DNA from: Prevotella sp. UBA4339
Lineage (GTDB): Bacteria > Bacteroidota > Bacteroidia > Bacteroidales > Bacteroidaceae
DNA: 58,962 nt
Assembly (NCBI GenBank): GCA_002393725.1
Contig: DGTJ01000012.1
Coordinates: forward strand, 1-58,962
Direction of reading: 5' to 3'
Shown here: positions 24,907-33,207 of the stretch, one piece after another
Position numbering within the stretch: position 1 is the first letter of the stretch
Layout: every line of letters starts with the position of its first letter
Notes under the pieces: model-generated
The model's input: only the letters and a program-made list of their open reading frames with translations
The model's database searches: none
What the model was told of the DNA's origin: nothing
Position numbers and translations under genes: made by a program

Positions 24907-26574
24907 TTACTGCTGGCTTACCTTCACGTCAGAGACAGTGATGGAGCCGCCGTAGCTATTGATACTCCAGCAATTCTTCTGGATGCCATAGATGCGCTGG
25001 GTGTAGGCGCAGACATCGTTGATGTACATCGTGAGCACGGAGTTGTCGGTATAGATGTCGATGTGGTATACATTGTCTGACGGACGCTCAAACCAGTATC
25101 CATCGATGCCCTCCACGAATCCCTTACCATTAGTGCCTTCCTGCTCGAAGTTCACTTTGCGGTGGTTCTCGTCCTCAGGATTCACCACCATGGTGTAATA
25201 TCTGTCAGAGTCGGAGCCGCGCACCATCGAGATGCCGAACTTGTCCCAGTTGTTTGAGGTCTTCACGGTGAATGTGATGTGGTTTGCAGTGCCGAGGCGG
25301 TTGTAGAGCACGTATGCCCCGTCGCCGCTGAGCGTGCCGCCGCTGTAGCCCTGCTGAGCCATGACTGCGGGCTCCACGGTCTTGCCGTATTTCGCAGCCA
25401 TTGCAGGCACGGCGCCAAGGGTCAGCGTGCCGTCGGAGTGCTGGATGATCTTGTGGCACACCAGCGCACCGCTCCAGTTTGGCTCATTGCCGTCGCCGGC
25501 ACCCACGTTGAGGTTTTTCTCATGGATGTCATAACCTGAGCGGAACGGGCACCAGCCCCAGATATATCGGTTAGTTCCGTCGGAGGCTGTCTTGCCGGCA
25601 TAGAAGGCACGGCTGTCGAGCACGCCCTCATGACCATCGGCAGGCCACTTCGGACCATCGTTCAGACAGCTCTTCAGCTCGTCGTAGGTCCTGGCCATCA
25701 TATACTTCACCTTGCGGCTCCACGATGTGCGGAAACTCTCGCTGTAAACCAGATACCAGTAGTCGCCCATCTTGAAGACGTCGGGGCACTCGAGCATGCG
25801 GTCCCATATCATGCGGATGCGGCCCACGTGCTCCCACGTCTTGAGGTCGGCCGACTTGAACTCGGCAAAAACGGGGTCGCCGCCGTTCACCGGGTAGGTG
25901 GATATCACCATGTGGTAGAGATTGTCGTCGGCCACGAATATCTGCGGGTCGCGGAAGTCATTGCCGGAGTAGCCGAAGTCGGGGCCGCACAGAGTCCACA
26001 GCTCATCCTTCTTCCAGGTCTTGAAGTCGGACGATGTGGCACGCATCACTACCTCACGGTTCTTACAGTTACCGTTGTGACCAGTGTAATAGATGTAGTA
26101 GGTACCGTCTTTCTCGTAGGCACAGCCCGTACCGAGCGCAGCATCCTGCTGATAGTCGTTGGCACCGAAGGGCAGCAGCTCGCCGAGCGACTCGTAGCTG
26201 GCACCGTCCTTGGTCGATACCGCCCAGATGGGATGGAAGCGGAAGGTCATATTGTTGGTGAACTCCTGCAGGTAGAGCACCTTGAAGTCACCGGCCTTCT
26301 GATCGTAGAACGGCATGGGGTCGCCCACGCGCCCTACTGCAGGGGTATAGTAGGTCTGCAGTCCCTGCGCGTCGGTAGAGGCAAAGAATGTGGTGGTGCC
26401 GTTCCAGTCCTTTGAGGGGTCACCGCTGAAATCGTCATCACTGCACGCCATCAGCATAGTAGCCATCATTATCAATGCACAATTCATAATGCGCAACGCA
26501 CATTTCCCATTCTTGCGTCCCTTTGGTAGCAAGCGGCAAGCCGATTGCCACATTTTTAATATATTTGTCTTCAT
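24907..26574 (-). CDS. GH32-like lipoprotein, divergent (endo-fructanase candidate)
   Basis: About 555 residues from MKTNILKMWQSACRLLP; an upstream in-frame start (26748) would overlap the preceding gene and add residues with no signal peptide. Lipobox Cys44 in MLMACSDDD. The catalytic triad appears in altered settings: GRVGDPMPFY (Asp85) replaces WMNDPNG, FRDPQIF (Asp209) and LECPDVF (Glu262) are kept. A C-terminal lectin-like sandwich follows (HIDIYTDNSVLTMYINDVCAY; DUF4975-like). The pattern fits the GH32 branch often seen in Bacteroidetes fructan loci as a surface enzyme. The signal peptide is built from dispersed repeats (26471-26556). It ends the second susC operon, 14 bp after the DUF4960-like gene. 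Confidence 0.8.
   Translation of the reverse strand: MKTNILKMWQSACRLLPKGRKNGKCALRIMNCALIMMATMLMACSDDDFSGDPSKDWNGTTTFFASTDAQGLQTYYTPAVGRVGDPMPFYDQKAGDFKVLYLQEFTNNMTFRFHPIWAVSTKDGASYESLGELLPFGANDYQQDAALGTGCAYEKDGTYYIYYTGHNGNCKNREVVMRATSSDFKTWKKDELWTLCGPDFGYSGNDFRDPQIFVADDNLYHMVISTYPVNGGDPVFAEFKSADLKTWEHVGRIRMIWDRMLECPDVFKMGDYWYLVYSESFRTSWSRKVKYMMARTYDELKSCLNDGPKWPADGHEGVLDSRAFYAGKTASDGTNRYIWGWCPFRSGYDIHEKNLNVGAGDGNEPNWSGALVCHKIIQHSDGTLTLGAVPAMAAKYGKTVEPAVMAQQGYSGGTLSGDGAYVLYNRLGTANHITFTVKTSNNWDKFGISMVRGSDSDRYYTMVVNPEDENHRKVNFEQEGTNGKGFVEGIDGYWFERPSDNVYHIDIYTDNSVLTMYINDVCAYTQRIYGIQKNCWSINSYGGSITVSDVKVSQQ
26471..26556. repeat. composite dispersed repeat in a signal peptide, copy 2
   Basis: GCACAATTCATAATGCGC (around 26477-26494) adjoins a ~58-bp block (26499-26556) that recurs at 27986-28042 with one visible mismatch. 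The block encodes MWQSACRLLPKGRKN and the first part NCAL in both lipoproteins. Confidence 0.85.
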
Positions 26575-26588
26575 ATAGCTTACTGATT

Positions 26589-28061
26589 TTATTTTGTTAG
26601 ATAATCGAATGCGTTGAGCAGTATCTGCCCCATATTGTCGTGATAGAATGAAGTGTAAGGTGTAGGAGAGTTCCAGTCGAAGAGTCCCGATCCGAGGCAG
26701 ATGATTCCTCCCTTGCCGAACTCGCCGCTTGCGCCCTTCAGCTCCCATGACGATACGCTGTTGTCACCGCCAAGCGCGCGACCACCCGTCATGTTCTCGA
26801 AGGCATCCTTACCGCCGCTGTATGTATCCCAGAAGCCGTACTGCGATGTGGTGTTGCAGATGGTATAGTCCTTGTCAAGCGTGTATACCGCATTCTCGGC
26901 AGCACCGGGATAGGTCTTCAGGTTCTTCCACAGCGGGTGGGTGATGTCGTAGGCATAGAAGTGCCATGGGTCGTCGCCCATCAGGTCGGAGCCTTCGCCT
27001 CCGCCGCCGCCCCATACATTGTTGGGATAGGCATTCTCAGGCATGGCACCCAGTGCGATGGCATAGTTCACTGCCGAGCGCCCGAGCACAAAGCCTACGC
27101 CGCGCTGCCAGAGCTCCTTCATCTTCGGGAGGGCGGTCATTGCTCCTGCCTCAGCACCGGTAAAGCCGTTGTAGTTGCCGTAGGATGAGCAATGGCGATG
27201 GAAGAACACGAGCTTGCACTCGTCGAGCGAGATATTGCCGCTGGCCACGTCGCTCCATGAAGCATAGGCAGCGCTGGCGATATTACCGGTGAGCCACTTG
27301 GCAGCGGCCTTCTCCTCATCGTTGAGCAGCTCGATGTTCTCAGCCTCACCCACGAAGATGGCTACTGGGTTGGCTATCATATTTACATACACTGTATATA
27401 CCGTAGTGGCGGTATTGTCATTGAGCGTTATCTGGAACGGCTCTGTGAAATTGGCTTTCGTGCCGCTGGCAGGACTGCAGGTAGCATCCTCGCTGCACTC
27501 CACCTCGAAGGTGGCATTGCTCAGGTCGATGCCGCTGTTGGCCATCACGCTCACGGTGATCGTCTTGTCCTGCTGGTTGATGGCTCCCTTCACGCCTTCG
27601 AGGAGGAAGAGCGACATCAGGGCCTCGTCGTTTCTAACGCTTACCTGATAGTCCATCACCAGGTCGCCGTTGGAGATGTGCAGCGTGCGGTCGCCGTCGA
27701 AATTGATGCGGTCGCCCACCTTCATGTTTGTCTCAGCACCGGCCGACACCTCGAGACTGGTGATCTCCATGCTGCCCTTCTGACTGAAGTCTACTGGCAC
27801 CTTCACCTTTACCTGGCGCTTCTCGGTGCTGATGATTCCTTCGTACTGCCCGTTGAGCACGAACTTCTCAACGAGGCACGAGCCGCTCACGTCGATACTG
27901 CCAGTATTGTCGTCGCTGCAGGCAGTAAGCGCAAGTAGCAATGCACAATTCACAATGCACAATGCACAGGTCTTTATGCCTAATGCACATTTCTCATTCT
28001 TGCGTCCCTTTGGTAGCAAGCGGCAAGCCGATTGCCACATTTCAAATATCTTAGTAATCAT
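26589..28061 (-). CDS. DUF4960-like surface lipoprotein, second locus
   Basis: 490 residues; lipobox in LLLALTACSDDN. Residues ~40-235 are beta-rich repeats (two cadherin/Ig-like units, e.g. TITVSVMANSGIDLSNATFEV). The C-terminal half (VAIFVGEAENIELLNDEEKAAAKWL to GGIICLGSGLFDWNSP) corresponds to the DUF4960-type domain of the first-locus protein, with little identity elsewhere. A role in binding fructan at the surface is inferred from its place after SusD. The signal peptide MWQSACRLLPKGRKNEKCALGIKTCALCIVNCALL is assembled from two dispersed repeats. Four AATTAGR heptamers precede the ATG. Confidence 0.72.
   Translation of the reverse strand: MITKIFEMWQSACRLLPKGRKNEKCALGIKTCALCIVNCALLLALTACSDDNTGSIDVSGSCLVEKFVLNGQYEGIISTEKRQVKVKVPVDFSQKGSMEITSLEVSAGAETNMKVGDRINFDGDRTLHISNGDLVMDYQVSVRNDEALMSLFLLEGVKGAINQQDKTITVSVMANSGIDLSNATFEVECSEDATCSPASGTKANFTEPFQITLNDNTATTVYTVYVNMIANPVAIFVGEAENIELLNDEEKAAAKWLTGNIASAAYASWSDVASGNISLDECKLVFFHRHCSSYGNYNGFTGAEAGAMTALPKMKELWQRGVGFVLGRSAVNYAIALGAMPENAYPNNVWGGGGGEGSDLMGDDPWHFYAYDITHPLWKNLKTYPGAAENAVYTLDKDYTICNTTSQYGFWDTYSGGKDAFENMTGGRALGGDNSVSSWELKGASGEFGKGGIICLGSGLFDWNSPTPYTSFYHDNMGQILLNAFDYLTK
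27941..28042. repeat. composite dispersed repeat in a signal peptide, copy 3
   Basis: GCACAATTCACAATGCACAA (from 27943) and the ~57-bp block 27986-28042, the partner of 26499-26556. Confidence 0.85.
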
Positions 28062-28093
28062 AATTTCTAATTCCTAATTTCTAATTCCTAATT
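28062..28093 (-). repeat. AATTAGR heptamer run before a start codon, copy 3
   Basis: Four alternating AGAAATT/AGGAATT units lie directly before the ATG of the second DUF4960-like gene (28061). Confidence 0.85.
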
Positions 28094-28098
28094 ATCTT

Positions 28099-29892
28099 TT
28101 ACCATTGTCCGCAGTTCTGCGTGTAGTGTCCGTTAGAAGCGGCCATCTGCTCGTAAGGCACAGGCAGATACTCGTTCTTGTCGGCAGTAAACTGCGATCC
28201 GCTCAGGAAGCTCATCTTCCCGCTCTCAGAAGTATAGTACCTGTTGAGCACCGTAGCGGCATCGCCCCAGCGCACGAGGTCGAAGAAGCGCTCGCACTCC
28301 ATTGCCAGTTCCAGGCGACGCTCCATCTTCACGATCTTCATCGCCTCATCCTTGGTGTAACTACCGCTGTACTTGCCCACAGCATAGTGTACGCCGTACT
28401 TGTTGGGATAGTTAGACACGACGCTGTTGACAGCCATTCCGGCAGCACGCTCGCGCACCTGGTTCACCAGTGCGATGGCCTCGGCAGTCTGCCCCAGCTG
28501 AGCCAGAGCCTCGGCACGCATCAGCAGCACGTCGGCATAGCGGAATACCACGCGGTTCATTGAGCTTGCCCACTGCGAGTCGCACAGATAGAGGTAGCTG
28601 TCGGTAAGTGCAGGGTCTACATTCTGCTTCAGCGACACGAAGTATCCGAATGCACCGCCCGAGCGGCTCCAGGCATTGCTCTCACTGATCATGAAACTTG
28701 GGTTGAACATATATGGAGTGCCTGGCACGCCTACGGTTACGAACAGTCGGGGATCGACTGTCTGACTGCTGCCTACGGTATATTCGGCATCGGCAAACGT
28801 GTCGAGCAGAGGCAGACCGTTGCTGTTGGTGCGATAGGCGCTCACCAGATTATGTGACGGTTTGTAGAAATCGCAGCCTGAGTCGTGAACCTTAGGGATA
28901 CAAGGCACTATCAGACGGTTGGAGAAGTTCAGGTTGCCGTACACCGTTCCGTCGTTTCTTGAGTACTGGATGGCCCAGAGACTCTCCTTGCCGTTCTCAT
29001 ACTGCTCCTCAGGACGGAAGTTGTTGTGCAGGTCGCTCTCAAGGCCATAGCCATTATAGAGCGAAGCATTAGTATATTCCACAACCTTCTGCAGGTCTGC
29101 ATCGTTGATACCTGTCACCTGATTGCTGTTGGCATCGTCCTGGCGATAAGCCTTGTAGAGATATACCTTGGCAAGGAAAGCAGCGCAGGCAGCCTTCGTG
29201 GGACGACCCTTGTCGGTCTGGGTTGCAGGCAGTACTGCGTATGCGTCCTCAAGGTCGTTGATGATCTGCTGCCAGCCCTCATCGTTGGTATACTCGGTGT
29301 TAGAGAGGTTGTTGTAGTCTTCCTCTTCCATATTGGGCTTGTTCACAAACGGTATCTTCTTGAAGAGTCGCTTCAGCTGGAAGTGTCCGTAGGCCCGCAG
29401 GAACTTCATCTCTGCAGTACGCTGCTGTATGGTGGAGTTTTCCTGGTCGGCACTCGACAGGATATCTAGCGAGAGCGATACGCGCGACAGATAGTTGTAC
29501 ATCTTGGTCCAGATAGAACTGAACGGCCAGTCGGTGGTCATCACACCTGTACTCTTTTCCAGGCGGTGGAACGGCTCACCGTCGGAGAAGTCAGAACCGC
29601 CTACATAGGCATCGTCCGAACGGGTGTCGTAGTTCCAGAGTGAGAATGAGGCATTCATATCCTCGATGGATACAAGGCCTGCGTATGCAGAGATCAGCAC
29701 ATTGTCGATATATTCGGGTTTCTTCACCTCGTCCTGGGTCAGCGTGGCCTGAGGCACTTGTTCCTCCAGGAAGTCAGAGCATGAGGTGAGGAGGAAGGAT
29801 ATTACGAGGAAGGAGGAAGGAGTAAGGAGGAAGGAGAATACTCCTGCCGACAGATGCTTCTTCCAATTATTTATATTTATATTGGTAGTCAT
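28099..29892 (-). CDS. SusD-like outer-membrane lipoprotein, second locus
   Basis: 597 residues; lipobox in VISFLLTSCSDFLEEQVPQ. SusD marks: AEMKFLRAYGHFQLKRLF, CAAFLAKVYLYKAYRQ, RYADVLLMRAEALAQLGQTAEAIALVNQVRERA, RRLELAMECERFFDLVRWGDA, and the C-terminal YLPVPYEQMAASNGHYTQNCGQW. It pairs with the SusC encoded 25 bp upstream. The signal peptide core FSFLLTPSSFLVISFLL is encoded by a GGAAGGA-type repeat (about 29790-29840), so its length differs from the first-locus SusD. Confidence 0.95.
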   Translation of the reverse strand: MTTNININNWKKHLSAGVFSFLLTPSSFLVISFLLTSCSDFLEEQVPQATLTQDEVKKPEYIDNVLISAYAGLVSIEDMNASFSLWNYDTRSDDAYVGGSDFSDGEPFHRLEKSTGVMTTDWPFSSIWTKMYNYLSRVSLSLDILSSADQENSTIQQRTAEMKFLRAYGHFQLKRLFKKIPFVNKPNMEEEDYNNLSNTEYTNDEGWQQIINDLEDAYAVLPATQTDKGRPTKAACAAFLAKVYLYKAYRQDDANSNQVTGINDADLQKVVEYTNASLYNGYGLESDLHNNFRPEEQYENGKESLWAIQYSRNDGTVYGNLNFSNRLIVPCIPKVHDSGCDFYKPSHNLVSAYRTNSNGLPLLDTFADAEYTVGSSQTVDPRLFVTVGVPGTPYMFNPSFMISESNAWSRSGGAFGYFVSLKQNVDPALTDSYLYLCDSQWASSMNRVVFRYADVLLMRAEALAQLGQTAEAIALVNQVRERAAGMAVNSVVSNYPNKYGVHYAVGKYSGSYTKDEAMKIVKMERRLELAMECERFFDLVRWGDAATVLNRYYTSESGKMSFLSGSQFTADKNEYLPVPYEQMAASNGHYTQNCGQW

Positions 29893-29911
29893 AATTCCTA
29901 ATTTCTAATTT
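29893..29911 (-). repeat. AATTAGR heptamer run before a start codon, copy 4
   Basis: Two and a half AATTAGR units before the second SusD ATG (29892), shorter than the three other copies. Confidence 0.75.
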
Positions 29912-29917
29912 AAACAG

Positions 29918-32900
29918 TTAAAACGAGACATTGAGTCCAAATGTAAGGTTGAGAGGTATAGGATAGTTGAATCCCGGATTCTCAGGGTCGGCACCAGTAA
30001 ACTTTCCGCTCTTGATGGTCAGCAGGTTCTGAGCCGATGCATAGAGGCGTATACGGTCCAGTCGCAGCTTGTCGGTCACCTTCTTTGGGATATTGTAGCC
30101 AAGCTGTATGGTGCGGAGCTTCACGTATGAGCCGTTCTCAATGAAGTACGACGATACACGGCCCTCATTGTTCGTGTCTGAAGTGGTGAGTGCGGGGATG
30201 TCACTACCGGGGTTGGCAGGACTCCAGGCATCGAGCACGCGCACACCTTTGTTCAGATAAGGCACATTGATGGCTGAGTTTGCCCAGAAGTCTGTCTGCG
30301 ACTTGTAGCCTCGACAGTCAACATCTACTCCCTGCACGCCTTGCCAGAACATTGTCATGTCCCAGTCCTTGTACTGCAGGTAGATGTTCATACCCCATGT
30401 GAATGCAGGTGTCGGGTCGTATATCCAGTCCTGATCTGCCTCTGTTATGATACCGTCGCCGTTAAGGTCCTTATATCGGATGCGTCCGAGTCCGGCGCCC
30501 TCCTGAACGGCATGGTTGTCTATCTCCTCCTGGCTCTTGAAGATGCCGTCGTAGATGTAACCCACCTGCGAGAACATCGGGTGGCCCACTACGCTCATCA
30601 CGCCGTTGCCGCCGTACTTACCATTGGCTGCCACTGTCTCCGGCAACTTGGTGATTTCGTTCACATACTTGCTGACGTTTCCTGTGATATCCCAAGAGAA
30701 TCCGTTCTCCAGAGTGTGGCGATAGCCGATGCTCAGCTCCCAACCATTGTTCTTCACCTCACCGGCATTGATCCACTGTCCGGAGCCTTCACCCATCGCT
30801 GCGATACCTTCCATGAAGAGCAGGATGTCGGTGGTTTTCTTGTTGAACCAGTCAAAGCTACCGTAGATCTCATTTCCAAGAATGGCGAAGTCGAGACCGA
30901 TGTTATGCTGTGTCGTGGTCTCCCACTTGATGTCGTCGTTACCGCGTTGGTTGCGCACGTAGCCGTTGTCGAGGTCGTAGCCTCCGTTCTTACCTGAGAT
31001 ATCGTATGATGAGCCGGCTTGTCCGCTGCCCCACAGTCCTGTCGACACTACCGACTTGTAGAGTGTGTAACGGGCTGTGTTTGAGATTTCCTGGTTACCG
31101 GTCTGTCCCCAGGAGTAGCGCAGCTTCAGGTTGTCGAGCCATCCCTTGGTGCCTTCCATGAACTTCTCCTGCGAGATACGCCATCCGGCACTTACTGATG
31201 GGAATGTACCATACTGGTTGTTGCTACCGAATCTGCTGGAACCGTCGCGACGTACTGTCACTGATGCCAGATACTTGTCGTCATAGGTATAGTTCAGCTT
31301 GCCGAAGAACGACACGAGGCTGAATCCCTCGCCGAAGCCCTCTGCCAACTGGCGTCCTGCACCTGCACTTGGCCACATGTAGTCTGTGTTCAGGATAGCC
31401 ATCTCGTAGCGCTTGGCACTACTCATCTTATAGTCCATGCGGTTCACCTCGGTACCGATCATGGCATCACCGCGATGCTTGCCTATCTCGAGGTTGTAGG
31501 TGGCGATGGCGTTCCACATCCATCGCATGGTGTGCTCCTGCTTGCTCTCAACGGCAGAGTCGGTGCGCATCACCTTTCCGTTGGCGATGGGGTAAGTGAA
31601 GAAGCGCTGCTCCTTCTGGGTGTAGTCCATACCGAGCGTTGTGCGGAGCATGAAGTTCTTGAATGGCGTGACACTCAGATGAACGTCGCCGAACATACGC
31701 CACTGGGTGTATTCGTTATCCTTGGCATTGTCGATCATGCTCAGCGGGTTCTCTCGCTCTGAATAGGCTCCGAGAGCCTGTGCGTACTTGCCGTTCTCGG
31801 CATAGATGGGGAAGTTGGGGTTAAACTCGAGAGCATGCTCCAGCACTCCTCCGGGGGCGTCTACGCCCTTGGTGCGGTTGATGGTGAAGTTCTCGCCTAT
31901 CACCACATCTCCGTCGAAGAGCTTATAGTCAGCATTGGCACGGCCTGAGAGGCGGTTGAAGTAGCTGTCCTTGATAGTACCTTTATTGTCGTAGTATCCC
32001 AGCGAGAAGAATGAGTTTCCCTTCTCCGATCCGTTGCTCACCGATACATTATACTGCTGTACCACTCCAGTGCGTGTTATCTCGTCGAACCAGTCGGTAT
32101 CTCCTGCCCTTACTGAAGCATTCTCATCGAGGAACATGTTCATCGTCATCTTGTTGAGCACGGGATTTCCGCTGGCATCATAGCTCCAGTCGTAGTTGTA
32201 GCCCAGGTTGTTGTTGCTGGGGTTTATGCCGTCGTTGACGCTTGCCTGCCAGAAGGCGCGTCCCCACTGGCTTGCGTTCATGGTCTCAATCTTGTTGGTA
32301 TAGAATGATGTAGCTACCGAACCGTCGAAGTTCACCTTTATCTTACCGTCCTTGCCCTTCTTGGTAGTGATGATAATCACACCGTTGGCAGCGCGGCTAC
32401 CGTAGATAGATGCCGATGCAGCATCCTTCAGCACCTGTATGCTTTCAATATCGTTGCCGTTGAGTTCATGCATACCTGCCTTTGTGGGCACTCCGTCGAT
32501 GATGTAGAGAGGGTCGTTATCGTTGAGTGTTCCTACGCCACGGATACGTACCGTTGCAGCACCCGATGGATTACCGTCGGCAGAGATGTTCATACCCGGC
32601 ACGCGACCCTGCAGGGCCTTCATCGGGTTATTCTCGTTCTGCTTGGCAATCTCGTCGACGCTTACTGTCGAGATGGCACCTGTCAGGTCGGCCTTGCGCT
32701 GGGTGGTATAGCCAGTCACTACTACCTCCTGCAGCATCTCGGTGTCGTCGCTGAGCGTCACCTTCATGCCGTTCTGGGCAGGCAGCTCCACCGTCTTGAA
32801 TCCGATGTAGGAGAAGACGAGCGTTGCGCCTTCCTTAACCTTGATTGTGAAGTTACCGTCGAAATCGGTCACCGTGCCGTTCGAGGTACCCTTCTCCATC

Positions 32901-33028
32901 ACCGTGGCTCCGATGACAGTTTCACCCGTTGGGTCGGTCACCGTTCCACTAATCTCCACTTGCGCGTACATTACTGTACATGTAAGTAGAGTTAGCAAAC
33001 TTAGAAAAAGTTTCTTTAGTTGTTCCAT
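29918..33028 (-). CDS. SusC-like TonB-dependent transporter, second locus
   Basis: 1036 residues with the same order as the first SusC: signal peptide MEQLKKLFLSLLTLLTCTVMYAQ, carboxypeptidase-D-like domain, plug (VVVTGYTTQRKADLTGAISTV, QVLKDAASASIYGSRAANG) and barrel ending LTFGLNVSF. The N-terminal ~100 residues are almost the same as in the first SusC; the barrel is clearly different (for example a GGVLEHALEFNPNFPIYAENGKYA segment), so the two may import different fructans. Downstream genes are SusD, DUF4960-like and GH32-like; upstream is a sensor. Confidence 0.96.
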   Translation of the reverse strand: MEQLKKLFLSLLTLLTCTVMYAQVEISGTVTDPTGETVIGATVMEKGTSNGTVTDFDGNFTIKVKEGATLVFSYIGFKTVELPAQNGMKVTLSDDTEMLQEVVVTGYTTQRKADLTGAISTVSVDEIAKQNENNPMKALQGRVPGMNISADGNPSGAATVRIRGVGTLNDNDPLYIIDGVPTKAGMHELNGNDIESIQVLKDAASASIYGSRAANGVIIITTKKGKDGKIKVNFDGSVATSFYTNKIETMNASQWGRAFWQASVNDGINPSNNNLGYNYDWSYDASGNPVLNKMTMNMFLDENASVRAGDTDWFDEITRTGVVQQYNVSVSNGSEKGNSFFSLGYYDNKGTIKDSYFNRLSGRANADYKLFDGDVVIGENFTINRTKGVDAPGGVLEHALEFNPNFPIYAENGKYAQALGAYSERENPLSMIDNAKDNEYTQWRMFGDVHLSVTPFKNFMLRTTLGMDYTQKEQRFFTYPIANGKVMRTDSAVESKQEHTMRWMWNAIATYNLEIGKHRGDAMIGTEVNRMDYKMSSAKRYEMAILNTDYMWPSAGAGRQLAEGFGEGFSLVSFFGKLNYTYDDKYLASVTVRRDGSSRFGSNNQYGTFPSVSAGWRISQEKFMEGTKGWLDNLKLRYSWGQTGNQEISNTARYTLYKSVVSTGLWGSGQAGSSYDISGKNGGYDLDNGYVRNQRGNDDIKWETTTQHNIGLDFAILGNEIYGSFDWFNKKTTDILLFMEGIAAMGEGSGQWINAGEVKNNGWELSIGYRHTLENGFSWDITGNVSKYVNEITKLPETVAANGKYGGNGVMSVVGHPMFSQVGYIYDGIFKSQEEIDNHAVQEGAGLGRIRYKDLNGDGIITEADQDWIYDPTPAFTWGMNIYLQYKDWDMTMFWQGVQGVDVDCRGYKSQTDFWANSAINVPYLNKGVRVLDAWSPANPGSDIPALTTSDTNNEGRVSSYFIENGSYVKLRTIQLGYNIPKKVTDKLRLDRIRLYASAQNLLTIKSGKFTGADPENPGFNYPIPLNLTFGLNVSF

Positions 33029-33075
33029 TGTTGAACTTTTAATTGATTAGTACTTTAGTGAATTAAAATCTGCCG

Positions 33076-33149
33076 CAAAAATACCATATTATCGCGTGCG
33101 AGGGTATCAAAAATCGTTCAGATGCTCGCAAAAATGTTACATGAAACAA
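33076..33149 (-). promoter_or_regulatory. promoter and operator of the second susC gene, site D
   Basis: Minus-strand -7 TATTTTTG (plus 33076-33083) followed by CGGCAG. Upstream are TGAACGATTTTT (plus 33109-33120) and the GTTTCATGTAACATTTTTG block (plus 33129-33149), identical to site C across 21 bp. Confidence 0.78.
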
Positions 33150-33207
33150 TCTTTGACTATTATGTCAAAATCGTCAACTCCCCTTTAAACAAAGGAAAAT
33201 GCGGAGA

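Noticed and set aside
26575..26748. N-terminal extension of the divergent GH32 gene
   Set aside because: It would overlap the end of the DUF4960-like gene and hides the lipoprotein signal peptide at 26574.
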